Shown one piece after another: positions 38,379 to 47,436 of a stretch of 64,000 bases of DNA; within the stretch, counting starts at the first letter, position 1; every line of letters starts with the position of its first letter. Under the pieces are notes generated by a model that was not told the DNA's origin, searched no databases, and saw nothing but the letters and a program-made list of their open reading frames with translations. The position numbers were made by a program, and so were the translations under genes. The DNA is from Polaromonas sp. JS666 (GTDB taxonomy: Bacteria; Pseudomonadota; Gammaproteobacteria; Burkholderiales; Burkholderiaceae_C). Location of the stretch: assembly GCF_900103405.1 (NCBI RefSeq), contig NZ_FNHX01000004.1:310001-374000 (forward strand). The letters are read 5' to 3'.

Positions 38379-38954
38379 TTATTGCAGCGAAATCTCGACG
38401 CGACGCGCCTCGGCATCGCTGCCGCCGATCAGCTGTTCAGGTTTCTTGAGCTCGATTTGCCGCTCGGGAACGCCCGCGGCCTTGAGCGCCTCACGCACGG
38501 CCACGGCACGCTGCCTGGCCAGGGCCGCGTTTTTGACGGCATCGCCCGTGGCGTCATGAAAGCCCGAGATGACCAGCGTGCGGCCGCCCTTGGCGGCCTT
38601 GACCAGGTCGGTCATGGCATCCACCGCGCCGGCGGCAAGCTCCGCTTGCCCGGAGGCGAAATAAAAGCGCACCACTCCCTGCTCAACCTTCACGCTGGCG
38701 GCATCGGCCGCGGCTTGCGAAGCCTGGATGGCCTGGCTGACCTCGGGAAGGGCTGGCACTGGCGTGGAAGCGGCCGGGACAGGGACTGCTGCTGGGGCCA
38801 GCGCGATGGAAGAAGCAGGCGGTGGGCCCGAAGGCTGGGCACGATGCAAGCGGTGCAAGCTGATGCCTATGACCAGCGCGGTGACAAAAACAACCAGACC
38901 CAGAACGAGCGCCAACACCAGGCCCTGTTGGCCGTCATCGTCCTGAGAAAACAT
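38379..38954 (-). CDS. OmpA-domain peptidoglycan-associated protein with N-terminal membrane anchor
   Basis: A 191-residue protein. A single hydrophobic segment (GLVLALVLGLVVFVTALVIG, about residues 11-30) is followed by a Pro/Ala linker and a C-terminal OmpA-like domain (VRFYFASGQAEL... VISGFHDATGDAVKNAALARQRAVAVREAL). It probably anchors the inner membrane to peptidoglycan in the periplasm. The start at 38954 avoids a long upstream extension without features. It is divergent from chaC. Confidence 0.85.
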   Translation of the reverse strand: MFSQDDDGQQGLVLALVLGLVVFVTALVIGISLHRLHRAQPSGPPPASSIALAPAAVPVPAASTPVPALPEVSQAIQASQAAADAASVKVEQGVVRFYFASGQAELAAGAVDAMTDLVKAAKGGRTLVISGFHDATGDAVKNAALARQRAVAVREALKAAGVPERQIELKKPEQLIGGSDAEARRVEISLQ

Positions 38955-39012
38955 TGCCCCACTCCCGTCACATAAGCCGTCACAAAAACTCAGCCCATTG
39001 TAAAGTGCGTCT

Positions 39013-39624
39013 GTGGAAAATTCAGCCAAGCAAGCCGCCGTCAACGGCCTTTCCGTTTCCCGCAACCCCGACCACATGCTGGAGACCGTCATGCGCGAAT
39101 GGGGCGGCAAGAATGACCTCTGGATATTCGCCTATGCCTCGCTGATCTGGCGGCCGGAGTTCGAGCATGCGGAAGAGCGCTTCGCCACCATCCACGGCTA
39201 CCACCGCGCGCTCAAGATGTGGAGCCGCGTGAATCGCGGCACACCGGAATGCCCGGGCCTGGTCTTTGGCCTGCTGCACGGCGGCAGCTGCAAGGGCATG
39301 GCTTTTCGCATCCCGCGGGCGCAGGTGGAAGGCGCCCTGCCCGCCCTGTGGAAGCGCGAGATGCCCAACGGCGTATACGACCCCAAATGGCTGCGCTGCC
39401 AGACCGCCGAGGGCGACCTGCGGGCGCTGGCCTTCACCTTGTCCAAGCGCAGCCCCAGCCACACCGGCGTGCTCAGCGAGGATGTTTACCGGCGGATTTT
39501 TTCAGACTCCTGCGGGCGCTACGGCACCACGCGGGAATACGCGCAGCTCACCTATGACAAGCTGAAAACCCTGGGTATCCATGACCATGCACTGGGCAAG
39601 CTGCTGGCGCTGGTCAACACCTGA
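39013..39624 (+). CDS. chaC: Glutathione-specific gamma-glutamylcyclotransferase, ChaC type
   Basis: A ChaC-like enzyme of up to 203 residues from GTG 39013 (an internal ATG at 39076 would give 182). WIFAYASLIWRPEF is the nucleotide-like loop of the fold, and the catalytic Glu is in WKREMPNGVY. It releases 5-oxoproline and Cys-Gly from glutathione. CRTY-like order and C-terminal NT ending fit bacterial ChaC. Confidence 0.9.
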   Translation: MENSAKQAAVNGLSVSRNPDHMLETVMREWGGKNDLWIFAYASLIWRPEFEHAEERFATIHGYHRALKMWSRVNRGTPECPGLVFGLLHGGSCKGMAFRIPRAQVEGALPALWKREMPNGVYDPKWLRCQTAEGDLRALAFTLSKRSPSHTGVLSEDVYRRIFSDSCGRYGTTREYAQLTYDKLKTLGIHDHALGKLLALVNT

Positions 39625-39718
39625 GGCTTGGGGCCCGAACTTGCCATCGCGGGCCATGCGGCCTACAGTGGGCTTTTCTCTCACTATCCCACCAACCAAC
39701 CTGTCAGGAGACAGCTTC

Positions 39719-40234
39719 ATGAACCAGCTTCTCGCGCCGCTTGCCGCGGCCCTTGTGCTTAGCGCCTGCGCATCGACCATGAGCGGCCCGCGCGCCGTGG
39801 CCCAGCTGCAAAGCACCACCGGCAATACAGCCGCCGGCACTGTGAACTTCAGCCAGAGCGGCGACAAGGTGCTGGTCTCGGGCGAGATCCGCGGCCTCAA
39901 GCCCAACGCCGAGCATGGCTTTCATGTGCATGAAAAAGGCGATTGCTCCAGCGGCGACGGCATGAGCGCCGGCGGCCACTTCAACCCCGGCGGCCAACCG
40001 CACGGCAGCCATTCGGACATGGCCCACCATGCCGGCGACCTGCCCAGCCTCAAGGCCGATGCCAGTGGCGTGGCGAAGTTCAGTTTTGAATCCAAAACCA
40101 TTGCCATCGGCAGCGGCATGAACAACATCGTGGGCAAGGGCCTGATCGTGCACCGCGACCCGGACGACTTCAAGACGCAGCCCACCGGCAATTCCGGCCC
40201 GCGGCTGGCCTGCGCCGTCATTGCGCTGAGCTAA
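39719..40234 (+). CDS. sodC: Cu-Zn superoxide dismutase, lipoprotein form
   Basis: A periplasmic SodC of 171 residues. The signal ends in lipobox LSAC, so it should be lipid-anchored. Copper and zinc ligands appear in HGFHVHEKGDC, GGHFNPGGQPHG, and MAHHAGDLPSL; the disulfide partner is in GPRLACAVI. CAGGAG precedes ATG 39719. It ends with a four-base convergent overlap with the MocA-like gene. Confidence 0.93.
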   Translation: MNQLLAPLAAALVLSACASTMSGPRAVAQLQSTTGNTAAGTVNFSQSGDKVLVSGEIRGLKPNAEHGFHVHEKGDCSSGDGMSAGGHFNPGGQPHGSHSDMAHHAGDLPSLKADASGVAKFSFESKTIAIGSGMNNIVGKGLIVHRDPDDFKTQPTGNSGPRLACAVIALS

Positions 40235-40782
40235 AAGCGCTGGGCCAGCAAGGCTTCGGCGCGCTGCAGGTCCTGCAGCGTGTCGATGTCGGTGACCGTG
40301 CCTTCATCGGCCACGTCGATAAAGCCGACGGCATTGAGCGCGGCCTGTGCCTGCACCACCGGGGACGCACCCCGGTTTCCCGTCAACGCCAGCAAGGCAT
40401 CACGGCAGGCGGCCGAAAACCCGACCGGATGGCCGCGCACGCCCTGATACATGGGCACCACCACCGCATGCCGCGCCAGCGCGTCGGCGACGACCTGCAG
40501 CGTGGCGACCTGTACCAGCGGCAGGTCGCCCGGCAAGACCAGCCAGCCCGAGGCCCCCGGCGTGGCGCGTACGGCGGCCGCGATGCTGTCACCCATGCCG
40601 GGGTGGCCCGCGTCTTCAAGATGCCAGGGCAGGCCGCTGGCGGCCACGGCCTCCAGCGTGCGCGCCAGCACCGGCTTGCCGGCCAGCAAGGCCTGCAGCT
40701 TGTGCGTGCCGCCGCCGGAGGCGGCAAAGCGCTCGCCTCGGCCCGAGGCCAGAACCAGCACCGTGGGCACGCCCTTTTCCAT
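40231..40782 (-). CDS. MocA-like nucleotidyltransferase (molybdenum cofactor cytidylyltransferase)
   Basis: A 183-residue MobA-like NTP transferase. The nucleotide loop reads VLVLASGRGERFAASGG, with a Thr-His-Lys continuation; LPGDLPLVQVATL carries the metal-binding Asp. MocA attaches CMP to the pterin cofactor for enzymes of the xanthine oxidase family. The ATG 40782 overlaps the last base of the molybdenum subunit stop, which strongly supports this role over MobA. Confidence 0.87.
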   Translation of the reverse strand: MEKGVPTVLVLASGRGERFAASGGGTHKLQALLAGKPVLARTLEAVAASGLPWHLEDAGHPGMGDSIAAAVRATPGASGWLVLPGDLPLVQVATLQVVADALARHAVVVPMYQGVRGHPVGFSAACRDALLALTGNRGASPVVQAQAALNAVGFIDVADEGTVTDIDTLQDLQRAEALLAQRF

Positions 40783-43076
40783 CACGCCAGTTTAAAAGGC
40801 AGCTCGCGCGGCGCCGGCTTGCCCGTGAGCTGGGCAATGGCATTGGCAAAAGCCGGCGCCAGCGGCGGCAGGCCGGGCTCGCCCAGGCCGGTGGGCGCAT
40901 CGGCACTGGGCACGATGAACACCGCCACCGTGGGCATGTCGGTGATGCGCGGCACCGGGAAGTCGCCGAAGTTGCTTTGCTCCACCACGCCGTCTTTCAG
41001 CGTAATGGCCGCGCCCGGCAGGCACATGGACAGGCCCATGAGCGCCGCGCCCTGGATTTGCGCTTCGACGCTGGTCGGGTTGATGGCTAGGTTGCAGTGC
41101 ACGCCCGCGGTGATGGCATGCAGCACCGGTGTGTTGTCCTTGACCGAGGCTTCGACCACATAGGCCACCACGGTGTTGAAGGACTCATGCACCGCCACGC
41201 CCCAGGCGCGGCCGGGGGCCAGCGTGCGTTTGCCGTAGCCGGACTTGTCGACCGCCAGCTGCAACGCGGCCGTGTGGCGCGGGTGCTTGCTGCCGAACTG
41301 CTTGAGGCGGTAGGCCACAGGGTCCTGACCGCTCCCGCGCGCGACCTCGTCGATCAAGGTTTCCATCACATAGGCGGTGTGGGTGGAGCCCACGCTGCGC
41401 CACCACAGCACCGGCACATTGAGCTTGGGATGGTGCACCGACAGGCGCATGGGGATGTCGTAAGGCTCTTTCATGCCTTCGACCATGGTGCCGTCCACGC
41501 CGTCCTTGACCATAAAACTTTCAAACGGCGTGCCGCCCAGGATGGACTGGCCGACGATGACGTGGTCCCAGCCCAGGATATTGCCCTGCGCGTCGAAACC
41601 GATCTCGGCGCGGTGCACATGCATGGGCCGGTAGTAGCCGCCCTTGATGTCGTCCTCGCGGCTCCACAGCGTGCGCACTGCGGCCGTCAGCCCGGCGCCG
41701 CGCGCGGCCCTGGCGACGTTGCAGGCTTCCACCACATACTCGCTGGTGCCGATCGCGCGGCGGCCGAAACCACCGCCGGCCATCTGCACATTCATCTTCA
41801 CGTTTTGCGGCGCCACACCGAGGGCCTTGGAGGCGGCCAGCGTATCCAGGCCCGGCATCTGCGTACCCAGCCAGAGTTCGGCCTTGGCGTCCGCGCCCTG
41901 GCCGCTCAGTTGCACCGTGCAGTTGAGCGGCTCCATGGGCGCATGGGCCAGGTAGGGGAAGGCAAACTCGGCGCTGATCTTTTTGGGCGCCGTTGCCAGC
42001 TTGCTGATATCACCGTTGTACTTGAGCGCGCCGGTCTTTTGCGCCAGCGCGCGGTAGCTCGCGAGCTGCTGGACGCTGTCGACTTTCTCAACGCCGCTGC
42101 TGTCCCACTCGACCTTGAGCGCATCGCGGCCCTGCTTGGCGGCCCAATAGCCCTCGGCCACCACCGCCACGCCTTCGCCGCCGCGGTCCAGCGGCACACG
42201 CAGCACCGCCTTCACGCCGGGAACGGCCTTGGCCGCCGTGTCGTCCAATGTTTTGACCTTGCCAGCAAATACCGGCGGATGCGCCACCACCGCCGTCAGC
42301 ATGCCGGGCAGGCGCACGTCGATGCCGTAGCTCTGGCCGCCGCTGGACTTGGCACGCGCATCAAGCCGGCCCGTGGGCTTGCCGATGATGCGGAACTGCT
42401 TCGGGTCTTTCAGCGTGACCGCCTCGGGCACCGGCTGCTTCATCGCGGCTTCGGCGAGTTCGCCGTAGGTCAGGCGCTTGCCGCCGGGGCCAATCACCAC
42501 GCCCTGCTGGGTGCGCAGGCTGCCGGCATCCACGCCCCATTGCGCGGCGGCGGCCGACACCAGCATGGCACGGGTGCGGGCGCCGAGTTCGCGGTACTGC
42601 GTGTAGGAGTTCTTGATCGAGCCCGAACCGCCCGTGAGGTGCATGCCGAAAGCCGGGTCCACATAGGCCGGGTCGGCATTGCCGTGCTGGCTTTTGACCA
42701 GGGCCCAGTCGGCGTCCAGTTCCTCGGCCAGGATCATGGGCAGGCCGGTCTGCACGCCCTGGCCGAAGTCGAGCCGGTTGATGGTGACGGTCACCGTGCC
42801 GTCCTTGTCGATGCGCACAAAGGCCGAGGGCTGCTGGGTCGGCTTGAGGCTGGACGCCGCGGGCGCACCGGCCGTCGCCATGGTCTGCGCCTGCGCGAGC
42901 AGCGGAAAGGCTCCCAGCGCAAAGCCGCCGGCGGTGGTGACCTTGAGGAAGCTGCGGCGCTGCAGGGCGGCATCGGCAATGCTTTGCGCGGCGTCCTGCG
43001 CCTTGTGCATCAGGGCTTGCAGGCCTTTGGGCAGCTGGCCGGCGATATCGAGGGTGTCTGTGGAATTCGAATACAT
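40782..43076 (-). CDS. Molybdenum-binding subunit of an isoquinoline 1-oxidoreductase-like hydroxylase
   Basis: A 764-residue molybdopterin subunit of the xanthine oxidase family. A twin-arginine motif RRSFLK at residues 40-45 ahead of a hydrophobic stretch indicates Tat export, unusual distance from the start being explained by a long N-region. GGGFGRRAIGTSE and WWRSVGSTHTAYVMET are family motifs; a final conserved Glu is in GLGEPGLPPLAPAFANA. It works with the small iron-sulfur subunit just upstream. Members oxidise N-heterocycles or aldehydes; the substrate here is unknown. Confidence 0.88.
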   Translation of the reverse strand: MYSNSTDTLDIAGQLPKGLQALMHKAQDAAQSIADAALQRRSFLKVTTAGGFALGAFPLLAQAQTMATAGAPAASSLKPTQQPSAFVRIDKDGTVTVTINRLDFGQGVQTGLPMILAEELDADWALVKSQHGNADPAYVDPAFGMHLTGGSGSIKNSYTQYRELGARTRAMLVSAAAAQWGVDAGSLRTQQGVVIGPGGKRLTYGELAEAAMKQPVPEAVTLKDPKQFRIIGKPTGRLDARAKSSGGQSYGIDVRLPGMLTAVVAHPPVFAGKVKTLDDTAAKAVPGVKAVLRVPLDRGGEGVAVVAEGYWAAKQGRDALKVEWDSSGVEKVDSVQQLASYRALAQKTGALKYNGDISKLATAPKKISAEFAFPYLAHAPMEPLNCTVQLSGQGADAKAELWLGTQMPGLDTLAASKALGVAPQNVKMNVQMAGGGFGRRAIGTSEYVVEACNVARAARGAGLTAAVRTLWSREDDIKGGYYRPMHVHRAEIGFDAQGNILGWDHVIVGQSILGGTPFESFMVKDGVDGTMVEGMKEPYDIPMRLSVHHPKLNVPVLWWRSVGSTHTAYVMETLIDEVARGSGQDPVAYRLKQFGSKHPRHTAALQLAVDKSGYGKRTLAPGRAWGVAVHESFNTVVAYVVEASVKDNTPVLHAITAGVHCNLAINPTSVEAQIQGAALMGLSMCLPGAAITLKDGVVEQSNFGDFPVPRITDMPTVAVFIVPSADAPTGLGEPGLPPLAPAFANAIAQLTGKPAPRELPFKLA

Positions 43077-43087
43077 GGTGTTCTCCT

Positions 43088-43546
43088 TCAAGCCAGGGTT
43101 TGGGCGGCGTCTTTGATGGCGGCGCGTATGCGCACATAGGTGCCGCAGCGGCAGATGTTGCCGGCCATGGCGCCGTCGATGTCGGCGTCGCTGGGTTTGG
43201 CGTTGGCCTTGAGCAAGGCGGTGGCGCTCATCACCTGGCCGCTCTGGCAGTAGCCGCACTGCGCCACGTCGTGCTTGACCCAGGCGTCCTGCACCGCCTT
43301 GCCGACGCGGTCGCTGGCCACGGCTTCAATGGTGGTGATTTTCTGGCCGGCGGCGGCCGAAATCGGCGTGATGCACGAGCGTATCGGCGCGCCGTTGAGG
43401 TGCACGGTGCAGGCGCCGCACAGCGCCGCGCCGCAGCCGAACTTGGTGCCGGTCATGCCCAGCGTGTCACGCAGGGCCCAGAGTATGGGGGTGGACTCGT
43501 CGGCGTTGACGGCGAGGTCCTTGCCGTTGATGTTGAGGGTGGGCAT
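43088..43546 (-). CDS. Two-[2Fe-2S] subunit of the molybdenum hydroxylase
   Basis: A 152-residue electron-transfer subunit. The plant-type cluster uses [13 protein letters not shown] plus SCI, and the helical second cluster uses [10 protein letters not shown] and ICRCGTY. It passes electrons out of the Mo subunit. It is the first gene of the operon, 11 bases before the Mo subunit. The TetR-type palindrome at 43636-43649 lies about 90 bases upstream. Confidence 0.93.
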   Translation of the reverse strand: MPTLNINGKDLAVNADESTPILWALRDTLGMTGTKFGCGAALCGACTVHLNGAPIRSCITPISAAAGQKITTIEAVASDRVGKAVQDAWVKHDVAQCGYCQSGQVMSATALLKANAKPSDADIDGAMAGNICRCGTYVRIRAAIKDAAQTLA

Positions 43547-43635
43547 CGTGGAACTCCTTGAGGTTGTTGTTAGTGGGCAAAAAGCGGGGAAAGAAGCGGG
43601 AAAGCAGTCAGCGGAGAAATGAGAAAACTACTTGT

Positions 43636-43649
43636 CGAATATATATTCG
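43636..43649. promoter_or_regulatory. TetR operator candidate before the hydroxylase operon
   Basis: CGAATATATATTCG is a perfect 14-bp palindrome with arms CGAAT/ATTCG. The same arms and spacing occur just before the tetR gene at 44331. Confidence 0.78.
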
Positions 43650-43737
43650 CTTAAAAAAGGGTTTTTATCAAAATAACTTGGCCTACTGATGTCAGGGGGT
43701 ATTGCCTTTTCGGGGCGGATTCGGACGATTCAGGCGA

Positions 43738-44310
43738 TCAGGCCTTGATCGCGTCCCAACACAGGCTGAAGGCCGCCTGGTGCACGCCCTCGTCGTCGGG
43801 CAGCACCTGGGTGCGTATCAGGTTGGCGGTTTCCCGCACCGAACCCACGACGCTGGCCGTCAGCAACGGCAGCGGCACGGGTTTAAAAATCTCCTGCTGC
43901 TGGCCCTCTTCCATCAGCGCCAGGAAGCTGGCCGCCAGGCGGGTCGACAGTTCGCGGTTGCCCTGGGTGAACCAGGGGGAGTTGTAGTACTGCTCCTGGA
44001 ATACCACCTCGGCGTAGCGCTCCAGCCGGTGCCGCAGCAGGTTGCCCCAGATGCGGCGCACCCGGCTGCGCAAGGGGGTACCGGCGACCACACCATCCAT
44101 CAGGCGAAGCATGGTCGCGGTCTTGGCCTCTTCATAGAGCTGGCTGATCAACTCGTCCTTGGACGGGTAGTAGACGTACAGCGTGCTGGTGGCGATGCCG
44201 GCCGTGCGGGCGATATCGGCCATGGTCAGGCCGCTCAGGCCGGTCTGGGCCACCAGGTTGAAGGTGGCCTCGGCAATCGCACGCTGCTTTTCGTCGTCTT
44301 TGGGCTTCAT
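43738..44310 (-). CDS. TetR family transcriptional regulator
   Basis: A 190-residue repressor. [44 protein letters not shown] is the standard helix-turn-helix; the C-terminal domain is all-helical and ligand-binding. It lies upstream of the hydroxylase operon in the same orientation with its own start at 44310. Matching operators stand before this gene and before the operon, so it likely represses both and responds to the hydroxylase substrate. Confidence 0.92.
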   Translation of the reverse strand: MKPKDDEKQRAIAEATFNLVAQTGLSGLTMADIARTAGIATSTLYVYYPSKDELISQLYEEAKTATMLRLMDGVVAGTPLRSRVRRIWGNLLRHRLERYAEVVFQEQYYNSPWFTQGNRELSTRLAASFLALMEEGQQQEIFKPVPLPLLTASVVGSVRETANLIRTQVLPDDEGVHQAAFSLCWDAIKA

Positions 44311-44330
44311 GGGGAAGCTGGAAATATAAG

Positions 44331-44344
44331 CGAATATTAATTCG
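44331..44344. promoter_or_regulatory. TetR operator candidate before tetR itself
   Basis: CGAAT-ATTA-ATTCG has the same five-base arms and four-base centre as the site at 43636-43649. It begins 21 bases before the tetR start, where binding would give autoregulation. Confidence 0.72.
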
Positions 44345-44426
44345 GCAGCAAGCGCACTCTTGGAAACGCGCCCGGCAAGGGCCGGTTACGGGCAAGGGCA
44401 TGGCACCAGCGGGCACAATCAAGGGC

Positions 44427-45077
44427 ATGAGCCAGCCCACCTCCTCCATTGCCGACCTGCGCAAAAGCTATGAACGCGCCGAACTCAACGAAGACGCCTC
44501 GCAGGCGGACCCGCTCAAACAGTTCGAGCAATGGCTGCAGGAAGCCATCGCGGCCGAGGTGCCAGAGCCCAACGCCATGACGCTGGCCACTGTGGCCAGC
44601 AACCTGCGCCCCTCCACCCGCATCGTGCTGATCAAGGGCTATGACGAACGCGGCATCACCTGGTTCACCAACTACGACAGCCGCAAGGGCCAGGAACTGG
44701 CCGGCAACCCCTACGCGGCGCTGCAGTTCCACTGGGTGGAGCTTGAGCGCGTGGTGCGCATAGAGGGCGTGGTCGAAAAAGTCTCCGCCAAGGAAAGCGA
44801 CGCCTACTTCAACACCCGGCCGCTGGATTCGCGCATAGGCGCCTGGGCCAGCCCGCAAAGCGAGGTGATTGCCGGGCGCGGCGTGCTGGTGGCCAACGCA
44901 GCCAAATACGGCGCGAAATTTTTGCTGCAGCCCCCGCGCCCGCCGCACTGGGGCGGCTACCGCCTCAAGCCCGACAACTGGCAGTTCTGGCAGGGCCGCA
45001 AAAGCCGGCTGCATGACCGGCTGCGGTATACGCTGCAGGGCGACGGGGGGTGGTTGCGCGAGCGGCTGGCGCCTTAG
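44427..45077 (+). CDS. pdxH: Pyridoxamine 5'-phosphate oxidase
   Basis: A 216-residue FMN oxidase for the last step of pyridoxal phosphate synthesis and salvage. The start [20 protein letters not shown] is the normal family beginning. FMN contacts lie in [27 protein letters not shown], and the C-terminal signature [20 protein letters not shown] is complete. The gene stands alone; the A/T-rich islet begins just after it on the other strand. Confidence 0.95.
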   Translation: MSQPTSSIADLRKSYERAELNEDASQADPLKQFEQWLQEAIAAEVPEPNAMTLATVASNLRPSTRIVLIKGYDERGITWFTNYDSRKGQELAGNPYAALQFHWVELERVVRIEGVVEKVSAKESDAYFNTRPLDSRIGAWASPQSEVIAGRGVLVANAAKYGAKFLLQPPRPPHWGGYRLKPDNWQFWQGRKSRLHDRLRYTLQGDGGWLRERLAP

Positions 45078-45170
45078 GGTTGAGCAAAGATCCCCAAGGG
45101 ACCACATAGAAATCGTCCTTGCGATTGACAGAGGGTTGGCGTCATACGCAAACTCCGCCCCATTAGCCCA

Positions 45171-45755
45171 TCAGTCTTCCCAGTAGAAGAGGGCATCAAA
45201 GTGGGTGAACCCGCGATCAGCCAGAATTGTTGGGACCTCCAGATCCGGCGGAAGCGGCTCCGTCAACTGCTCGCGGACCACACGGACCAGGCCATGGCGC
45301 TCAAGAATCGCCTGTACCTGCTCGGCCAAAGATGAAGCTCCTTTGGATTCAATCTTGTCGAGCATGTCGAACGCTGGAAGATAGCTACTAGCTCCCTTTG
45401 CGTGCCAATGCTTCTCTCCTTCCATGAAAACAAAGAAGGGGGACAGCCGGCTTAGCAAGACAACAAGGCCAGTGTGTTCCTCTCCGTGGCGAATTGGATG
45501 CTTTACGTCGAAATCAGGAGAGGTCTTGTAAAACCACGCATCCACGAACGAGGCATATCCGGAACCGTAGTGTCCCCATTCAATTTTGGATTCGGCCCGA
45601 GTTTCTCGAACTACCGACTCACACGCAGTCTTCAGGTGTCCTTCGATCAGGTGCTCGTCACCCGTCGACCATGGGTGTTGCTCGGAGATGCATTGCTGCA
45701 CGAGCAACTTTTCCAGCTCGCTACGCGAGAGGATGGGTGACCAGTCAAGCCTCAC
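45171..45755 (-). CDS. Unrecognised 194-residue protein
   Basis: I do not recognise this protein. It starts with GTG 45755 and has no signal peptide or membrane segment. The composition is mixed, acidic, with aromatic clusters such as EGEKHWHAKGASSYLPAFDM and a C-terminal FTHFDALFYWED. It looks like a soluble alpha/beta protein. It overlaps the upstream membrane-protein gene by 11 bases, so both are co-transcribed. The base composition is visibly richer in A/T than the neighbours, suggesting recent acquisition. An immunity- or defence-type role is possible but unsupported. Confidence 0.7.
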   Translation of the reverse strand: MRLDWSPILSRSELEKLLVQQCISEQHPWSTGDEHLIEGHLKTACESVVRETRAESKIEWGHYGSGYASFVDAWFYKTSPDFDVKHPIRHGEEHTGLVVLLSRLSPFFVFMEGEKHWHAKGASSYLPAFDMLDKIESKGASSLAEQVQAILERHGLVRVVREQLTEPLPPDLEVPTILADRGFTHFDALFYWED

Positions 45756-46152
45756 TTCCGCGCCTTTTTCGAATGAATTGCTCCGCGAATCCGTGGGCTA
45801 TTCCCCCCATCGAGACCACCATCATCGCCGCAGTGCAGATGACTGTCAGCACACCCCCAAAAGGTCCGGTATGTAAACCTGCCTCGATCGGCCCAAGCTC
45901 CGGATACGCCAACTTACCAATAACCATTTCCACACAGAAGACTAGACCACCAAAAACTGGAGCGCCCAGGAGCGTCCACGCCCAATCTTTGTGACTATTC
46001 GGCATTCCCGGTTCAGACCACATTTTGACGCCCGTCACCACAAGTGCGGCGGACACAAAGACAGACAAGTAAAGAGAAATCTCGCCGGCGAAGAGTTTCG
46101 CCAAGACAAAGACGACGCCAATGACAACCAATGAACCACAGAGTTTTTCCAT
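45745..46152 (-). CDS. Small four-helix membrane protein, unknown function
   Basis: A 135-residue inner-membrane protein of unknown family. Four hydrophobic segments are visible: LCGSLVVIGVVFVLAKLF, ISLYLSVFVSAALVVTGVKM, TLLGAPVFGGLVFCVEMVIG and VLTVICTAAMMVVSMGGIA. The start ATG 46152 is chosen because the longer frame to 46188 adds only a polar tail. It is translationally coupled to the following unknown gene. Confidence 0.65.
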   Translation of the reverse strand: MEKLCGSLVVIGVVFVLAKLFAGEISLYLSVFVSAALVVTGVKMWSEPGMPNSHKDWAWTLLGAPVFGGLVFCVEMVIGKLAYPELGPIEAGLHTGPFGGVLTVICTAAMMVVSMGGIAHGFAEQFIRKRRGSEA

Positions 46153-46367
46153 AAGACCTAATGGTAGAAATGACCGGCGGCCAGACACAGCCTGAATGCC
46201 GCTGCCTGCGCCTTGTCGCTTGTGTTGATCGACCAGCTAAGCGCCATTTGCACCGCAACCAATAGCACTCACCAACGCTTCAACGTCGTGAACCACAAAG
46301 CCATTCTTTCAAGGACACGACTTAATCTGAGATTTGGCTTTGCGTAGTGGACAACGTGAACCCATTT

Positions 46368-46847
46368 TCACAATGGACATCCATCCTTGAGCACAACCGG
46401 CCTCCGCTGGACTTCCTGAGAGCCACGCAACTCCACGAGTTGCGTTACCTCCAGCAGGCGCGCATCGCGAAGGCTGAACAGAAGATCGACACCCACCGGC
46501 TTCGGAAGGCTTGAATTCCCTTTGAAGTGGATGTTGACGTAGTGTGGCAGCAACGCTTCATCGTGGTACCAGGAGCCGCTGATCTCAAGGTCCTCTGGAG
46601 CGATTGGCTGGAGGAGCTTCAACAGACACTCAGGAACCACGGTCTCACGACCACCACTTTGAATTGTTAGATCGATCACACCGGGCGGGTAGCCTCCTAA
46701 ATAGGAAACGCGTAAGCGAGTTGCCGAATACTGCTCGGGCAATTCCGCGATGCTGCCGTCCGCTCGCAGTGCAAGCCGGTGGTCTTGGTGGCCCAGCACG
46801 GCAGAGCAAGCCCAGCACAACACCAGCGCGAGAACCACTCTTTTCAT
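46368..46847 (-). CDS. Exported protein of unknown function
   Basis: A 159-residue protein with signal peptide MKRVVLALVLCWACSAVLG and likely cleavage after it. The rest is beta-rich with a few Cys residues (VPECLLKLL and the C-terminal DGCPL). I recognise no family. It is separated from the neighbouring islet genes by about 215 bases without a gene, and from folK by 70. It shares their A/T-rich composition. Confidence 0.6.
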   Translation of the reverse strand: MKRVVLALVLCWACSAVLGHQDHRLALRADGSIAELPEQYSATRLRVSYLGGYPPGVIDLTIQSGGRETVVPECLLKLLQPIAPEDLEISGSWYHDEALLPHYVNIHFKGNSSLPKPVGVDLLFSLRDARLLEVTQLVELRGSQEVQRRPVVLKDGCPL

Positions 46848-46917
46848 ACGGTCAAATGCCGAAGTTGCGTGCATAAACTCGCTACAAGTTTGATAACCGA
46901 CCGCATTATTTCTTGAG

Positions 46918-47433
46918 CTACAGCCTGCAGTTCACGTCAAAAACGGCTATCGCCTGGTGCCGAACCGCCTGCAGACGCAAATCACCCACCAGCCCGGGAG
47001 CAATCTCGGCCAGCGGCACCAGCACAAAAGCGCGTTCCCACATGCGTGGATGCGGCACCATCAGGCGCGCTGACTCGATGCTGGCACTGCCGTACAGCAG
47101 CAAGTCCAGATCCAATGTGCGCGGTGCGTTTGGGTAAGGCCTTTCGCGGCCCGCGGCTTGTTCTATTTGCTGCAGGCCTTGCAGCAATGCGGGAGCGCTT
47201 AAGCCGGTTTCAACTTTCACCACCGCGTTGAGGTAGTCGCCGCCGAGCTGGGCCGGATCAGTGGTGAAAGCTTGGCCACCTCCCGACACGAGCGGCGCGG
47301 TTTTGTAGATGCTCGAAGCCTTTACCAGCTGGGTCTGCGGCAATTGTGCAATCGCTTTGACGGCATGCCGCAAAGCGGCCGCCGCATCCCCCAGATTGGC
47401 ACCCAGCGCAATATAGGCGCTGACGGTCGCCAT
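46918..47433 (-). CDS. folK: 2-amino-4-hydroxy-6-hydroxymethyldihydropteridine diphosphokinase
   Basis: A 171-residue folate-pathway kinase (HPPK) that pyrophosphorylates hydroxymethyl-dihydropterin. YIALGANLGDAAAALRHAV and the signature RTLDLDLLLYGS, MVPHPRMWERAFVLVPLAEI are complete. An insertion AFTTDPAQLGGD precedes YLNAVVKVET. It starts three bases after the pcnB stop and ends the operon. Confidence 0.95.
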   Translation of the reverse strand: MATVSAYIALGANLGDAAAALRHAVKAIAQLPQTQLVKASSIYKTAPLVSGGGQAFTTDPAQLGGDYLNAVVKVETGLSAPALLQGLQQIEQAAGRERPYPNAPRTLDLDLLLYGSASIESARLMVPHPRMWERAFVLVPLAEIAPGLVGDLRLQAVRHQAIAVFDVNCRL

Positions 47434-47436
47434 GGC

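Noticed and set aside
45171..46847. Integron cassette array in the A/T-rich islet
   Set aside because: No attC-like inverted repeats were seen between the genes and no integrase is present.
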